Shown here: positions 44,470 to 58,793 of the stretch, one piece after another
Numbering within the stretch: position 1 is the first letter of the stretch
How the letters are laid out: every line of letters starts with the position of its first letter
Assembly (NCBI RefSeq): GCF_004798865.1
Contig: NW_025335568.1
Location: 4,196,852 to 4,260,851 of the forward strand
Source: Varanus komodoensis
Lineage: Eukaryota; Chordata; Lepidosauria; Squamata; Varanidae
Direction of reading: 5' to 3'
Length of the DNA: 64,000 bases
Made by a program: the position numbers and the translations under genes
Notes under the pieces: model-generated
Database searches by the model: none
The model's input: the letters and a program-made list of their open reading frames with translations, nothing else
What the model was told of the DNA's origin: nothing

Positions 44470-45480
44470 AAACGGGAGTAAATTCCATAGTTTAACTGTG
44501 CTGTGGGAAGAAGCGGTTCCTTTTATTTGTCCTGGATCTCCCATTAATCATGGGGTGACCATGTGCGCCAACATTATGTGAGAGGAAGAAAAAGATCTTC
44601 TCCACTTTCTGCATATAACAGCGTTCTGTGCACCTCTCTCTGAGCTGACTCGTGCCATCTTTTGGCAAAGGAGTCTTGCTCTTTCCCATTTCACTTGCCC
44701 TTTGCTGCACTCTTCCACTGCCGCAATATCCTGTTTTGGTTGGGGTGACCAGGACTCTACACCAGTGGTTTTCAACCTTTCCACAGCTGGGGACCAGCAA
44801 AAGAGGAAGACCAGCCTGGAGACCGCTGAGGCAGACGCAAAAAGCACCATACACAAGATCCAGTATTCTCTGTGTTAGTGTCCAAACACAAAACCAAAAA
44901 AATGAAAATTCTGCGAAACAACCAGGAACCGAGCAACCAAAAATGCCAGTGAAAGAACAAAATACCGAAATCAGCACAGGTGTGGCTCCCATTGCTTCAT
45001 CTCTCCCCTCCTTGCCCACCCCCCCAGTGGCACCGGCACAGCCCCTGTGAACATGATGCCAACCGAGGAAGAGGTGGTGGAGCACACACTGCCCCCGTGC
45101 CGGTCTGCAGCACGTGGGATGCGGCCCCCCCATGGATCAGCAGGACATCAGTGGACCAGTGCCGGCCCACGGACCAGTTGAAAACCACTGCTTCACATGG
45201 TATTCCAAATGCTGTTGCACCGGGATCTGTATAAGGCTGGCATGATCTTGGCGGTTCTATTTGGAATCCCTTTCCTCACTATACCTAACCTGGAGGTTGC
45301 CCTTTTCACAACAACTGTGTGCTGGGTCGACGTTTTCATCCACCTGTCCACCACAACGCCAAGGCGCCCTTCGTGGCCAGTCACCTTTAGCTCAGATCCT
45401 GTCTTCTCACGCGTCAAGGTGAAACTCTGTGCCCCAGTGCGCCTTAGGGAAAATACTGAGCTGACTACAGCAATCGATCC
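44470..45480 (-). mobile_element. CR1/L3-like LINE 3' part, minus strand, interrupted by hAT
   Basis: On the plus strand TTCCATAGTTTAACTGTGCT through ACTTGCCCTTTGCTGCACTC up to GGTGACCAGGACTCTACAC is the reversed ORF2 region. After the hAT element it continues with GGTATTCCAAATGCTGTTGC and TGATCTTGGCGGTTCTATTT. It is old and has no intact frame. Confidence 0.72.
44763..45190. mobile_element. hAT-type non-autonomous DNA transposon
   Basis: A 428-base element with perfect 14-base terminal inverted repeats, CAGTGGTTTTCAAC at 44763 and its complement ending at 45190. The 8-base flanks CTCTACAC and CTTCACAT match at 5 positions and the other 3 are transitions, as expected of an aged hAT target duplication. 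No transposase frame is seen. It interrupts a colinear CR1, so it postdates that copy. Confidence 0.88.
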
Positions 45481-45719
45481 TGTTCGTATGAGTCTCAGAG
45501 CAGAGTGGTAGAATCCCCACGGTGCACGCAGATGGTCTTGGGTTCAGGAGAGCACCTGACAGCATCAGCCAAGCCTTCTGGACCGCAGTCCCAGGGTCCT
45601 GGTTCAGCCCTCAGGGACTGCCTGGGCCTCGACTCCCGGTCAAGCAACCGGCCCAAGTTCTGGTGCCAGCCAAGCGGTCTCTCTTCTGAGGGGCTGCCAG
45701 GGCGCCCGCCTCAACAGCA

Positions 45720-46255
45720 ACGAGAACAGGACCCCTCCTGCAGGACAGGTGCAGGCCCTCCTCCTGCCCAGCTCCTCAGCAGCTGGCGCAGGCAGGCAGG
45801 CCGCTTCTGCTGAAGGATGGAGCACGTGACCCGCAAGGCTAGTAGCCCTGATCGCCTCCTCCCTCATGGATCTGTCCAGTCCCTTTTGAAAGCCACCCAC
45901 TCTGGCGGCCATCCCCACTTCCCGTGGCAGCAGATTCCATAGCTCAGCTATGTATGAAGGAGCCCCATCTTTTTATCTGCCCTAAGCCTCCCACCAGTCC
46001 ACTTCCTGGGATGACCCCGGGTTCAAGCATTATGGGAGGGGGAGAAAAACGTCTCCCTCTCCACTTTCTCCACACCAGACATAATCTTGAGCACCTCTCT
46101 CGGGTCTGTGCTCCCTTGCCCTTTTCTAATTTGGACAGTCCCGTTTATCCCAGCCGCTCCTCATGGGGAAGTCGCTCCGGCCCCCTGATCATTTTTGTTG
46201 CCCTCCTCTGCACTTTTTCCAACTCTTTGTCTTCCCCTTTGTAGTTGCATGAAAT
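45720..46255 (-). mobile_element. CR1/L3-like LINE 3' end, minus strand
   Basis: On the plus strand GAAAGCCACCCACTCTGGCG, CCCGTGGCAGCAGATTCCAT, GGGATGACCCCGGGTTCAAG and GTTGCCCTCCTCTGCACTTT are the reversed ORF2 C-terminal blocks. Same lineage as 33445-34260 and uninterrupted, so it shows what the host sequence there looked like before the insertion. Confidence 0.8.
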
Positions 46256-46837
46256 CTCTTAATCCATGTTTTCAGCTGAGGAAACCAAATACCTCTGGAG
46301 CACTGAGGGGAGGAGCTGGCTAAATATTGACTGTGGGCTTAGCTGAATTTTGTAGACTAAACCCTGCCTGTGTGGAGCCAAACATAACAAATGCATTCCG
46401 GAAGGGGGTAGCAGTGAAGATGGAAAACGCCTCTCCCTCTCTTGCAAAAATGACGAGGGAACACGGCCCCCGCTCAGCTCAGCCGCCTGGAAACGTGGCC
46501 CGGAACTGCACCGCTGGGACCCACAGTGACTGGCTTGAGCGCGGGATCAGCGCGATCTCAGGGTGCCTAATCAATAAAGCCAAAAAGCTAGTGGGGTGCC
46601 AGGCCTTGTGGTTTGCATGTAAGCCATTCCTGCTGGTGGTCCTGCACATTTAGAAAGTAAAGATGGATCTTCCACTGTTACCATGATCGTTGTTATTGTT
46701 ACTAATTTTTAATTTCATTGCAGTGGGGAGTAAACAGTGACGCAGCTTTTCCCAGCATTGTGGAGAAAGTTCTCTTTTTAATGTTGATCATCTCTCACCC
46801 TCTCTTTTCTGTTCCTGTTTCTGAACACTTCAGGGCA
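46256..46837. other. No gene seen
   Basis: No exon or repeat family is recognised. Confidence 0.35.
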
Positions 46838-47075
46838 TAAGATAGAAGCAGAGAGAGTCCAGAAGGGGTCTTCCGGGCCATCTAGTCTGACCCCCGGCTC
46901 CAGCCGGCTCTGCTCATGACATGCCCACCATGTGCATGTCCAGCTTGTCCTTGAACACCGATGGGGCCTCAACCACCTCCCAGGGAAGCCCATTCCACAC
47001 CCTCGGGGTCCTGACTGTCAGGAAGCGCTTCCTGGCATCCAAATGGAACCTTGGTCCCCTGAGCTTGACATTGTT
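46838..47075 (-). mobile_element. CR1 LINE 3' end (HMVGMS lineage), minus strand
   Basis: The minus-strand frame reads FHLDARKRFLTVRTPRVW and then FKDKLDMHMVGMS before the stop, which is the ORF2 C-terminus of this lineage. The 3' UTR carries GGGTCAGACTAGATGGCCCG in sense orientation. Confidence 0.85.
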
Positions 47076-47089
47076 AAACAGAAAAATTG

Positions 47090-47132
47090 TACAACTCCCA
47101 TCATTCCTAAGTCTGCTGGGAGTTGTAGGACA
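47090..47132. repeat. Palindromic CCCATC element, compact copy
   Basis: TACAACTCCCATCATTCCTA and CTGCTGGGAGTTGTAGGACA form close inverted arms with almost no loop, directly beside a CR1 fragment. Confidence 0.6.
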
Positions 47133-47819
47133 ACTCTTCTGTCTAAGCACACATGGCAGTGCCCCCTTGATAGCCCTAATGTTCTCCAATTCCCACCCAC
47201 TGTGTTCAGTTATGGGGTGCCGAAAGGCTGGCCGTAAGCCCAACTCACAACTGGTTATGACATCCAACAAGATCTTGGACCTCCAGCTCCTGTACCAAAC
47301 TGGAGCAGTGGTTGCGCCGGGCATCTGACCAAACGGAGCACGCTTCCCACCCACAAAAGCTTTTCGGGGACGTTTTAGTTGCCTGTCCTAATAGCAGGAT
47401 TGGATTTTTCTGCTGGTGAGCTCAGAATGCTTGGCATCAGGGAATAGGTCTTCCCAGGGTGCTCACATCATTGGGAGAAAAATGGAAATGCATCTTCAGC
47501 CAGCTCAAGCTGGAGGGGAGCTTGCAGCTGCAAACCTCCCTTAGCAAGGATTGCTGTGCCCTTTGAGAAGCAGGGCTGGTTTATCGCAAGTAACATCTGG
47601 CTGCCCTGCTCCCTCGGTTCGTCAGTGTAATGGCAGCTGCCACTTACAGCCTTTTTCTCCTTTCCAGTTTCCTAAAGTTTCCTAAACTATTTTCCTCTCT
47701 TTGACCAAAGGATAAGGAGAGTGGCAGTTCAGCATTAGGAAGAAAAGGGGGTGGATTTTTTTTTGGGGGGGGGAGTGAGCAGAGACTCTCTTAGGAGGGA
47801 AGCAAAGGGACACAAGATA
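47133..47819. other. No gene seen
   Basis: A poly-T/poly-G tract lies at 47757-47773. Nothing else is recognised. Confidence 0.35.
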
Positions 47820-48095
47820 GAGATGTGGAAAATAATGCGTGCTAAGCTGAAAGGCCCATTGCCACGGAATAGCAGAGATTCGGGTCAAGCAAAAGGAAGG
47901 GACTTCTTTGCACCATGCAGAGCTAGACTGTGGAATTCACCCCCACAAGATACAACGAAAGCCCCGGTTTGGGCGGGTTTAAAAGGGGACCCGAAAATTC
48001 TTGGAGGACATGGCTGGCCTCAGCTACTAGTCCTTATGACGGTGCGCTACTTCCGGTTGCAAAGGCAGGAGGCCTGGGTACACCAGGTGCCTGGG
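47820..48095 (+). mobile_element. CR1-clade LINE fragment, old
   Basis: ATTCGGGTCAAGCAAAAGGA, CTAGACTGTGGAATTCACCC and GGACATGGCTGGCCTCAGCT follow the ORF2 C-terminal order of the L3-like lineage. Strongly diverged. Confidence 0.55.
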
Positions 48096-48274
48096 AACTA
48101 GCAGAAAGGAAGTTTGCCTGGTATTGTGTGTGTGGGTGTGTGTATGTGTGGGAGGGAGATATGAATGGTTAATGGGACTAGGGTGACTGTATAAAATCCC
48201 TTGTTCTGTTTTGTTTGACAAGCCGGCTTTTGTAAGGGAATTTTATAAGTAACCAGACCAGAGGTGACGGACAT

Positions 48275-48534
48275 TTCTATTTCTTTCTTTATTTAAAACA
48301 TTTCTATGCCGCCCCCATCGCAACAAAGCCTTGGGGCAGCTCACAAAATGTATATATATATAAAAAAACATTTAAAACCCCCCGGTGCATTCTCAGCTAA
48401 TTTAAAATCCAAATAAATGCAATAATTTAGCAATTAAAATAAGCTTTAAATAAAAAGGTCTTAGCCTGGCACTGAAAAACAAATAATGACGGTGCCAGGC
48501 GGACCTCTCTGGGGAGCGCATTCCATAGATATGT

Positions 48535-48568
<34 letters not shown>

Positions 48569-48690
48569 GATGGGGCACCACCGCAGAGAAAGCCCTCTTC
48601 CGGGTGCTCACCCTCCTAATATCATTCACAGAGGGTTCCCGGAGAAGGGCCTCTCCCGCTGATCTCAAGGGGCAGGCGGGCATATATTCT
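48275..48690 (-). mobile_element. L2-like LINE 3' end, minus strand
   Basis: The tail with a partly decayed hairpin (GCCGCCCC and GGGGCAGC) is at the left. It is followed by the AT-rich UTR, AAAGGTCTTAGCCTGGCACT, GGGAGCGCATTCCATAGATA and the ORF2 part (GAGAAAGCCCTCTTCCGGGT). This is the longest L2 piece of this subtype in the window. A trinucleotide repeat expanded inside it. Confidence 0.78.
48534..48569. repeat. (AAT)n microsatellite
   Basis: About eleven AAT units inside an L2-like element. Confidence 0.9.
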
Positions 48691-48952
48691 AAGCACAGGT
48701 ATATATATTTCTCTCTACCCTGCCACCTCTAAGCTCAGGTTTCTGTAGTCCTGGTGATTTGGCTTCAGTTTCAGTATACTGCAAGTTGGCCCGAGAGCTT
48801 TGGTAGTATTTGCTGGGGCCAAACCTTCGGACGGCCACCACTTCTCTACCCTTGGCTTATAGGATTTCTAAACAAAGTTGTCCATGCCGTATAGGGAACA
48901 GAAGAAAATATGGTAAGAATTTGGGGAGTGGAAAGCATTTGGGGGGGATTAC

Positions 48953-49090
48953 CTGCTTTTGCAGGTTAGCCACTGGAGTCTTCTTGGAACCACGAGAAGT
49001 AGAATGCGAAGAGTTAAATGAGCTGGCAGCAAACATCTCCACTTGCTGAAGGAGTTTCTTGTTGGCACCACTGATATCAAATTTCTGGCT
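48953..49090 (-). other. Unrecognised exon-like open frame
   Basis: On the minus strand 138 bases (46 codons) are bounded by an AG acceptor and a CAG/GTAATC donor, both in phase 0. The peptide starts SQKFDISGANKKLLQQVEMF and ends VANLQKQ. It is polar with a heptad-like start. The frame stays open upstream to 49282 and downstream past the donor. The acceptor lacks a strong pyrimidine tract. I recognise no family, and it lies antisense to the inferred LZTS3 intron 1. It could be an exon of another gene, a pseudogene piece or chance. Confidence 0.22.
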
Positions 49091-49099
49091 CTGTAGATT

Positions 49100-50289
49100 T
49101 TCTCTTGCTTTGTGTAGGCGTCTTCCAAATGCCATGAAATGGACTCGAAGAAACATACACACGAGGCATGGGCCCAGGTGTGACATAATAGCTCTCTGCA
49201 TGTTCCAAAAAGATTGTATGCCCTTGTGCAGTTCTGAATTTTCCTTAGGAAACCCCCCAAAGTTTTCTTTAACTCTGTGCATTTGGAGATGTTATTGTTA
49301 CTTCAGTGTTGGAGGCAGAGTTGGCAGCCTGCCTGGGGTCTGACCCAGGTGCACGAAGGATCAGATCAAAATCCTTGCCAGAAAGAACTCCCAAGCCTTT
49401 TACTCTCCTTGTGGTAGAACGGGCGTGACATGCTGCTGGTATTTGGTTTCAGGGCCAAGGGATTACAGACTTCGGCAGTCCACTAATTCTGCGTCCGGAA
49501 GGGACTTTCTGGTGTATCTGCCATGGTTGGCTGTCACGGGGGGGGGGGGGGGGCTTTTGGGCTTGTTTGCATCAACTGAGCTGATGCCGTCCTCGTGTGC
49601 CACTGGGAGAGGCCTCTACCATGAATACAATGCCAACTGTGTGTCTCGGGTATGTCCTGAATCACCCCATGGGAAGAAGGAGTATCAGATGCACCAAACC
49701 GAAGAGGGCGAAGTTTGGTTTGCCTTTTCAAAAGAAAAACAGAAACTGTGAACAAAAAGAAAAACAATTCAAAGGAGAGACCTTGTTTTAACCTGTCTAT
49801 CTTCTTCCGTTCCATTTTTTAGCACCAATAACCAGGCCCATGAATGAACGGGGAATAATTGGGAGCCTAGGAGGTGCTTGACGCAGCTGGCATTTTGTTC
49901 CCGCACCTGCTCGCATTCAAGTAAATACAATTGCTGTCCTGTCGTGTGTCAGGGAGGGCCACGGACTCAAGGAACATGCTCACAGGAAGGGTGGAGACCA
50001 TCCTGGCAGCCCAGAAGACCACCTTGTTCTGACCCATTTCCCTCCCCCCACCCTCCCCACACACCCCCTATTTAGCTTTTCCCTGCTAGGGGTCTGGCAC
50101 AACCTTCGCAAGGTTTTCGTAAATTCATGGATTCATAGAATAGTGGAGTTGAGTAGAGTAGAGTGAGGAACCCCTGGATGGTTCTAAATTGCTGAGGGAA
50201 CCAGTCCAACTAGAGAGGGTTCCACAGTGCAAAAATTCATCCTTCGATGGGCATCAGCTTGTGGAAACAGCCCCTCCTGGGCTGACCGG
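49100..50289. other. No gene seen
   Basis: A poly-G tract lies at about 49540-49553. ATTCATAGAATAGTGGAGTT near 50131 resembles a minus-strand CR1 terminus too short to classify. Nothing else is recognised. Confidence 0.35.
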
Positions 50290-50615
50290 ACCTCCCCTCA
50301 AATACCACATCCAGTTCTGGACACCACTAAGTCTCAGACCTCTTGGGAAGCGTTCGGAAGGTGATCAGGGGACTAGAAACAATGCCTGTGAGGAAGGATC
50401 GAAGGCACTGGTCATGCTTTGCCTTGGAGGGGAAGACTGAGGCAGGGTGTGACTGCACACTTCAAGCCCCCAAGAGGTTGTGACAGAACAGGGTTGCAAC
50501 CGGTGCGCTGTTCTCTAAAACTGTAGGACACCTCATGGGCTTACATTATAGGGTGGCACATTTCAGCTGAGCAGCAGGAGAAACCTCCTGATGTTCCGAG
50601 AAGTCAGATGATGAT
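50290..50615 (+). mobile_element. CR1-clade LINE 3' fragment, old
   Basis: CCACATCCAGTTCTGGACAC, then GGTGATCAGGGGACTAGAAA and GAGCAGCAGGAGAAACCTCC, follow the ORF2 C-terminal order of CR1/L3 elements. Heavily decayed. Confidence 0.62.
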
Positions 50616-50621
50616 GATGAT

Positions 50622-50795
50622 TATTATTGTTAGAACATTTCTATGCTCCCCCTTGCCGAAGCCTCGGGGCGGCTTACAACACAATCAAATACAATACAAT
50701 ACAAAAATAACAATATAAAATAAGTAAAAAATATAAAAGATATAACAGAAGTTATAAAAGAAAAGAAGTCGCCCTGGCCAGATAAATGAGTAAAT
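50622..50795 (-). mobile_element. L2-like LINE tail, minus strand
   Basis: AGAACATTTCTATGCTCCCC, then GCCGAAGCCTCGGGGCGGCT and GTCGCCCTGGCCAGATAAAT, are the reversed tail and UTR. The left side of the hairpin is mutated. Confidence 0.7.
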
Positions 50796-51489
50796 AATGA
50801 TGGAGGCAGTTGCTTCGGGAGAGATGTCCACTCCAGAGAGTGCTAGCACCCTGTTTTTTGAGCCCGGGCACCACTACCCCACTGAACGCATCTGGCCTGG
50901 AGGTCTAATTTACAGCTTTTCAGAAGCGGCCATTCAAAATGTCCCAATCTGATTGCAGTGGGGAAACTGAAATGTTTCCTGGAATGTTCTCTGGCATTTT
51001 CTCTGGATGGCCGTGAAAGCTAGCGGAATGTCTCCTGAGAAAATCTGCAGGTTCACACATCCCGCTGAGCCCCTGTGTGGATACGCCATGGTTGGCTGGT
51101 TCACTGAACAAGCTGCGATATGTTTGGACTTGCTATGGGTCGCTCCCTCCCCGGCCCCTCGGTCCCCCGGCCGGCTTCAGCGGACCGCAGCATGCTTCTT
51201 TTCCCAACCCTCGCCCTTATCATTCAATACCATTTTGGTGCAGGGGTGTTTCTGACCCTCCAAACCGCCCAGGTGTATTTTTAATTTTTTGTGTGTTGCA
51301 GGTGTGCTTTTAATTCTTTGGCCAGTGGAAATTATGCAACTGTGAGTTGCTGGTGGAAGGTTTTGATCTCAGGTGGTGTTCGTGCAGGTTCTTCTGATGA
51401 AATCCGTCACCTTGCCCGGTCGATTTCCTTGTTTGTGTCAGCAGCGCAAGAGAAGGGGAGCAGGTGGAGCACTTGTGGGCTTGTTTGCA
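50796..51489. other. No gene seen
   Basis: GGTTCACACATCCCGCTGAG near 51050 resembles an arm of the GGGTTCACACA foldback family. No exon is found. Confidence 0.3.
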
Positions 51490-51610
51490 AACAGCTGCAG
51501 GGTTTGTGTTGTGGGGATAAGATGGAGCGGAGGAGGAGACTTGTGTGAGCTGCCTGAGCTCCTTGGAAAGAAAAACGGTGGGCTGTAAATACAATAAATA
51601 AATAAATCTC
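51490..51610 (+). mobile_element. Sauria-type SINE tail
   Basis: TTGTGTTGTGGGGATAAGAT, AGCTGCCTGAGCTCCTTGGA and CAATAAATAAATAAAT are the distal body and tail. The head and proximal body are absent. Confidence 0.65.
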
Positions 51611-52505
51611 GTTTCCTCTCTCCAGAGTGCATTTCACACCCAGAGAAGCGCTGAGCATGGCTCTTTCCACACTGGCTGCACGGCTGGTGGGACAGGAGCT
51701 TAACTGTCAGAGGCCAAGCACCAGATCTTCTGGGTTTTGATGCTGCTCACAAGCGCAGTCCTGTGCGCTCCTGCTGTTTCTGCGGAGGCGTCCCTGGGCA
51801 TTTTCAGAGCCTGGCGCCACAGCTGTGCAAGGCTGCAGAAGTGACCGTGGAGCTGAGGCAAACGGGATGTGCCCGGAGGTGCGGGGTGGAGGACGCAGGA
51901 TTTATCCTGGGGCCTGCCCAGCCTCTGCCCTCGCCACTGTAAGCTTTCCCTCCCGATCAGGGCCAGTGGAATTGGCACAAAGAGCAGGAGGCCATGGCAT
52001 CGAGGGCAGTGTGTGATGCGCATGCAGGTGGCTTCGGGGTCATTCCCGGGGTCTCCACCTGAAAAGGCCAGAAACAGAGGAAGGTGCCGAGCCCACGGTC
52101 CGCCTCGCTCACTGCTGTCGACACAGACTGGCAGCCACGCCCCACGGTTCCATACGAAGCTGGTGCTCCTCCGCTGTGCTTTTCCCTGTGATGGTGGGAC
52201 ACACGCCCGGCTTGCTAAAAGTCCCAAGCGCTTCCCGGCGCCAGCGAGGCTCTCACTTAGCAGGAGAGCAGAAAGGGATCCTCCTGCCAGCGGTGCGCCT
52301 TCTTACATGGTGAAGTGTCGACCAGCAGGCGGCCTTCTTACTTTCGCAGAGCCAGTGTCAGAGGAGGCAGTCGTTCCCTGGGGTATCCGCATCTTCCGGT
52401 CTTCACCTCCTGCAGTTCGGGCGTCCCTTCCGCCCGTGGCCACCTTGGGATTAGGGGCCCACGGTCTGCTGCTAATGCTTCTTTCTGCTTGCCGTTCCCT
52501 TCCAG
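51611..52505 (+). other. Upstream of the LZTS3 ATG exon
   Basis: GC-moderate sequence with no recognised repeats. It ends in a pyrimidine-rich tract (CTTTCTGCTTGCCGTTCCCT) and the AG at 52504-52505, a good splice acceptor. Confidence 0.5.
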
Positions 52506-52541
52506 TGCCACTGACCTGTGCCTCACCCTCCACACCTTGCC
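52506..52541 (+). other. LZTS3: LZTS3 5' UTR part of exon 2
   Basis: The 36 bases between the splice acceptor and the ATG. The presence of the acceptor implies at least one upstream non-coding exon. An in-frame GTG codon at 52518 is not a likely start. Confidence 0.65.
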
Positions 52542-52991
52542 ATGGCCAAATTGGAGACCCTCCCCGTCCTGAGTGACCCCAGCTACCACAGCCAGGAGAC
52601 GTTCCACTCCTTTGAGCCCAGGCGCTCGGACCCTTCCGCCCAAGGCGCCATGGGCAGCGTGGGCAGTGGCGTCGCCAACGAACAGGAGTTCGCCATGAAG
52701 AGCGTGGGCACCAGAACGCAGAACAGCAGCCGGCAGGCGGACGGGTCCCGGAATAACTACTCCACGCGGGAGATCTCCAACCGCTACTCTGGGGAGGAGA
52801 AGACTTACAAGTCGGAGAAGATCTCCAACTCCATATACATCAATGGGGACCTGCGCAAGAGCGAGAAAGTAAAGACGGACCTCTGCGGGAATGTGGCGGC
52901 CAACAATGAAAATAACATGCCGCCCCCTCCCCAGTACAGAGACCCCAGTAACCCACCAAAGATATTGCCAGTCTCTGGGAAACTAGACCAG
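52542..52991 (+). CDS. LZTS3: LZTS3 coding exon 1 (residues 1-150)
   Basis: First coding exon of leucine zipper putative tumour suppressor 3 (ProSAPiP1), a postsynaptic scaffold that links SHANK/ProSAP to the actin regulator SPAR. The start MAKLETLPV, the MGSVGSGVA block at residue 37, EFAMKSVGTRT near 50-59, YINGDL near 99-104, and PPKILPVSGKLDQ at the end match LZTS3 rather than LZTS1, LZTS2 or N4BP3. The ATG has a strong context (GCCATGG). The donor GTGAGT at 52992 leaves phase 0. The middle is rich in S, N and K where, from memory, the human protein is glycine-rich. The frame happens to remain open into the intron to 53561, which is probably chance. With the other two exons the protein is 666 residues, close to the human length of about 673. 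Confidence 0.95.
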
Positions 52992-54424
52992 GTGAGTTGG
53001 TCCTCAGAGGATGCGCCTCCACCCGCCTCGGTCGGAAAGCATCACCCATGCGGAAGTGAGCGCGTGAAGAGGAGCAGGAAGGAATTGGCGGAGGAGAAGC
53101 CCGAGGGGAGGGGACCTGAACTGGAAGCTCATTTTTGGTCTAACTTGGAGGGATGCTTGAACCTGGAGGAGGGGGTGGGACCCAGTGGTCCCCTGGACCC
53201 TTCCTCTGCTAGGATTCTATGTTTGTTTGGACCACCTGGTTCCCTTCAGGTTGTGCCTCAACCTGTGTTGAGCTCCAGCCTCATGCCAGCAGAGGCACCT
53301 GGGAGTGCTTGCTCTGGAGGCTTGGAGGTTACCCAGGCTGGGAAAGGCAACCTCCAAACCTGCCAGGGGCGTCAAGGGGGCAGGCTACTGCTTGTCTTTG
53401 GGAAGAGGCAGAATGCAGCTTGGTCCCTGGGGGCTAAAGGAGGGTGGGTGTCACTGCCAGGACACATAGGAGGCAGGGGAAGCAAGTGGCGCCAGGGTTG
53501 GAAGACCGCCCCACAGGGGTGGAGCACCTGGGCAGGAAGGCTGTGCGGGAGGTTCCGGTAGCACTCAAGCCTGCTAGGATTCAGCCAAGGCGTCTGCACA
53601 AGGGGTATGGAAATGAGACGGAAGGGACGGTGGGGAGCAACCGGGAGCTGCGTCTGACCCCCACCAGAAGCCGGTGAACCGCGTGGCCTTTGCTTTCTCT
53701 TCTGCAGCATCTCAGTGGCAGGGAACGGGATGTGGACCACAGAAATGGCATGCAGGCAGATTGCTCCGATAGAGAGAACGCAAACGGATAACGCGGTCAG
53801 GTGGATGCAGCAGCCTGGGCAGGCAGGGAGGGTAATGGCTGAGCGGTGTAGAGCCTAAGAGCCAAGCAGGCACGGACAGAGTCAGGCAGTTCTTTGTGCA
53901 GAGTCCCAGAAGTGACGAGGGGCCAGGATTTTCCTAAGGGGAGAGGCTGCTCCATGTGCAGCTGCAGTGATGTTGTGACCCAGCTCCGCAGAATCTGCCC
54001 CCCTTCGGGGCACAGATTGCCTCTCGTGCTCGACCCTGTCTTAGCATTGGAGCTGAGCTGAGCAGAGAGGAACGTCGCAATTGCGGATGGAACTCCAGCG
54101 GCACGACCGGCAACCTTCTTTTGTGTCACAGGCAAAGGCTGCAGGTCGTGGGGGCAGAAGCAGGGTGACTCTTGCCAGAAAGGTGGACTCGCCGCCACAG
54201 GAAGGTTGGACTTGTGGCCGGAGGCTGGGGAGCCCAGGGAATCCAAGGGATTTCCACCCCAGAGTTCCTCACCGATCCATAGGGTGCAGCAAAGCTGGAG
54301 TCCAGGGAGACAAACTGTGCTGCTCTGCAGCCCACTCGGCAGCCTCAGAGTGGCTTGCTATCATGCAGGCACAAGGAGAGTCACAGTAATCGGACTGAAA
54401 GCCTAATGTAAGATAAGAATTGTA

Positions 54425-55090
54425 GACAGATGGCAGGAAAAGCCCTGCTGAGGAAGGATCAGCATGGCTTGCACAAAGGGAAAGGCTGCCTCACTAAGCT
54501 TTTGCAGTTCTTTCAAAATGTCAATAAACATGTGGACAGGGGTGATCCAGTAGACAGAGTTCTCTTGAACTTCCAAATGGTTTTTCACATGTCACCTTAC
54601 CAAAAACTGCTGAGCAAAAGTAGCAATCATGGGTTATGCAAGGATAAGCTGGACATGCACATGGTGGGCATGTCATGAGTGGAGCCAGCTAGAACCGGGG
54701 GTCAGACTAGATGGCCCGGGAGACCCCGTGTGACTCACTCTGATTCTATGTTCTCTTGTGGATCAGTAATTGTTCGAAGAGCAGAAAGCAAAACGTGGGA
54801 ATCAAGTCTTACTATTGAGGGGTGTTAGGATCCTACAGGTTCTAGATTGGGGCTGCTGCTTTCAACTTGTTCATAAATCATCTAGAATAAGAAGTGGGCG
54901 GTGAAGTGGCCAAGTTTGCCAACGACACCAAATTATTTAGGGTGGCTACAAACAAAAGGGGCTGGGAGGAGTTCCAAAAAGATCTCGCCCAAGTGGGAGA
55001 GTGGGGGTCAAAATGGCGAATGCTGTTCAGTGCGCACAAGTGTAAAGTGATCTAAGGTGGACCAAAAATTCCCAACTTCACATATGTGTT
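54425..55090 (+). mobile_element. CR1/L3-like LINE ORF2 fragment in LZTS3 intron
   Basis: This piece lies upstream of the usual 3' end. CAGGAAAAGCCCTGCTGAGG starts a segment that includes the region before the FADD motif. GTGAAGTGGCCAAGTTTGCC then AACGACACCAAATTATTTAG encodes VAKFANDTKLF, a decayed version of the reverse-transcriptase FADDTKL block. GTGTAAAGTGATCTAAGGTG follows. It is interrupted by a CR1 3' end and is old. Confidence 0.75.
54655..54752 (+). mobile_element. Nested CR1 3' end (HMVGMS lineage)
   Basis: The frame reads KDKLDMHMVGMS before a stop, followed by GGGTCAGACTAGATGGCCCG and CTGATTCTATG. It splits a colinear older LINE, the same situation as at 21845-21940. Confidence 0.78.

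Positions 55091-58793
<3,703 letters not shown>

Noticed and set aside
45193-45511. 104-residue plus-strand frame with hydrophobic stretches
   Set aside because: It is the antisense of a CR1/L3-like LINE.
52992-53561. Continuation of the LZTS3 frame past coding exon 1
   Set aside because: A consensus donor at 52992 and the clean phase-0 join to exon 56520 explain the gene. The extra residues resemble nothing in the LZTS family.
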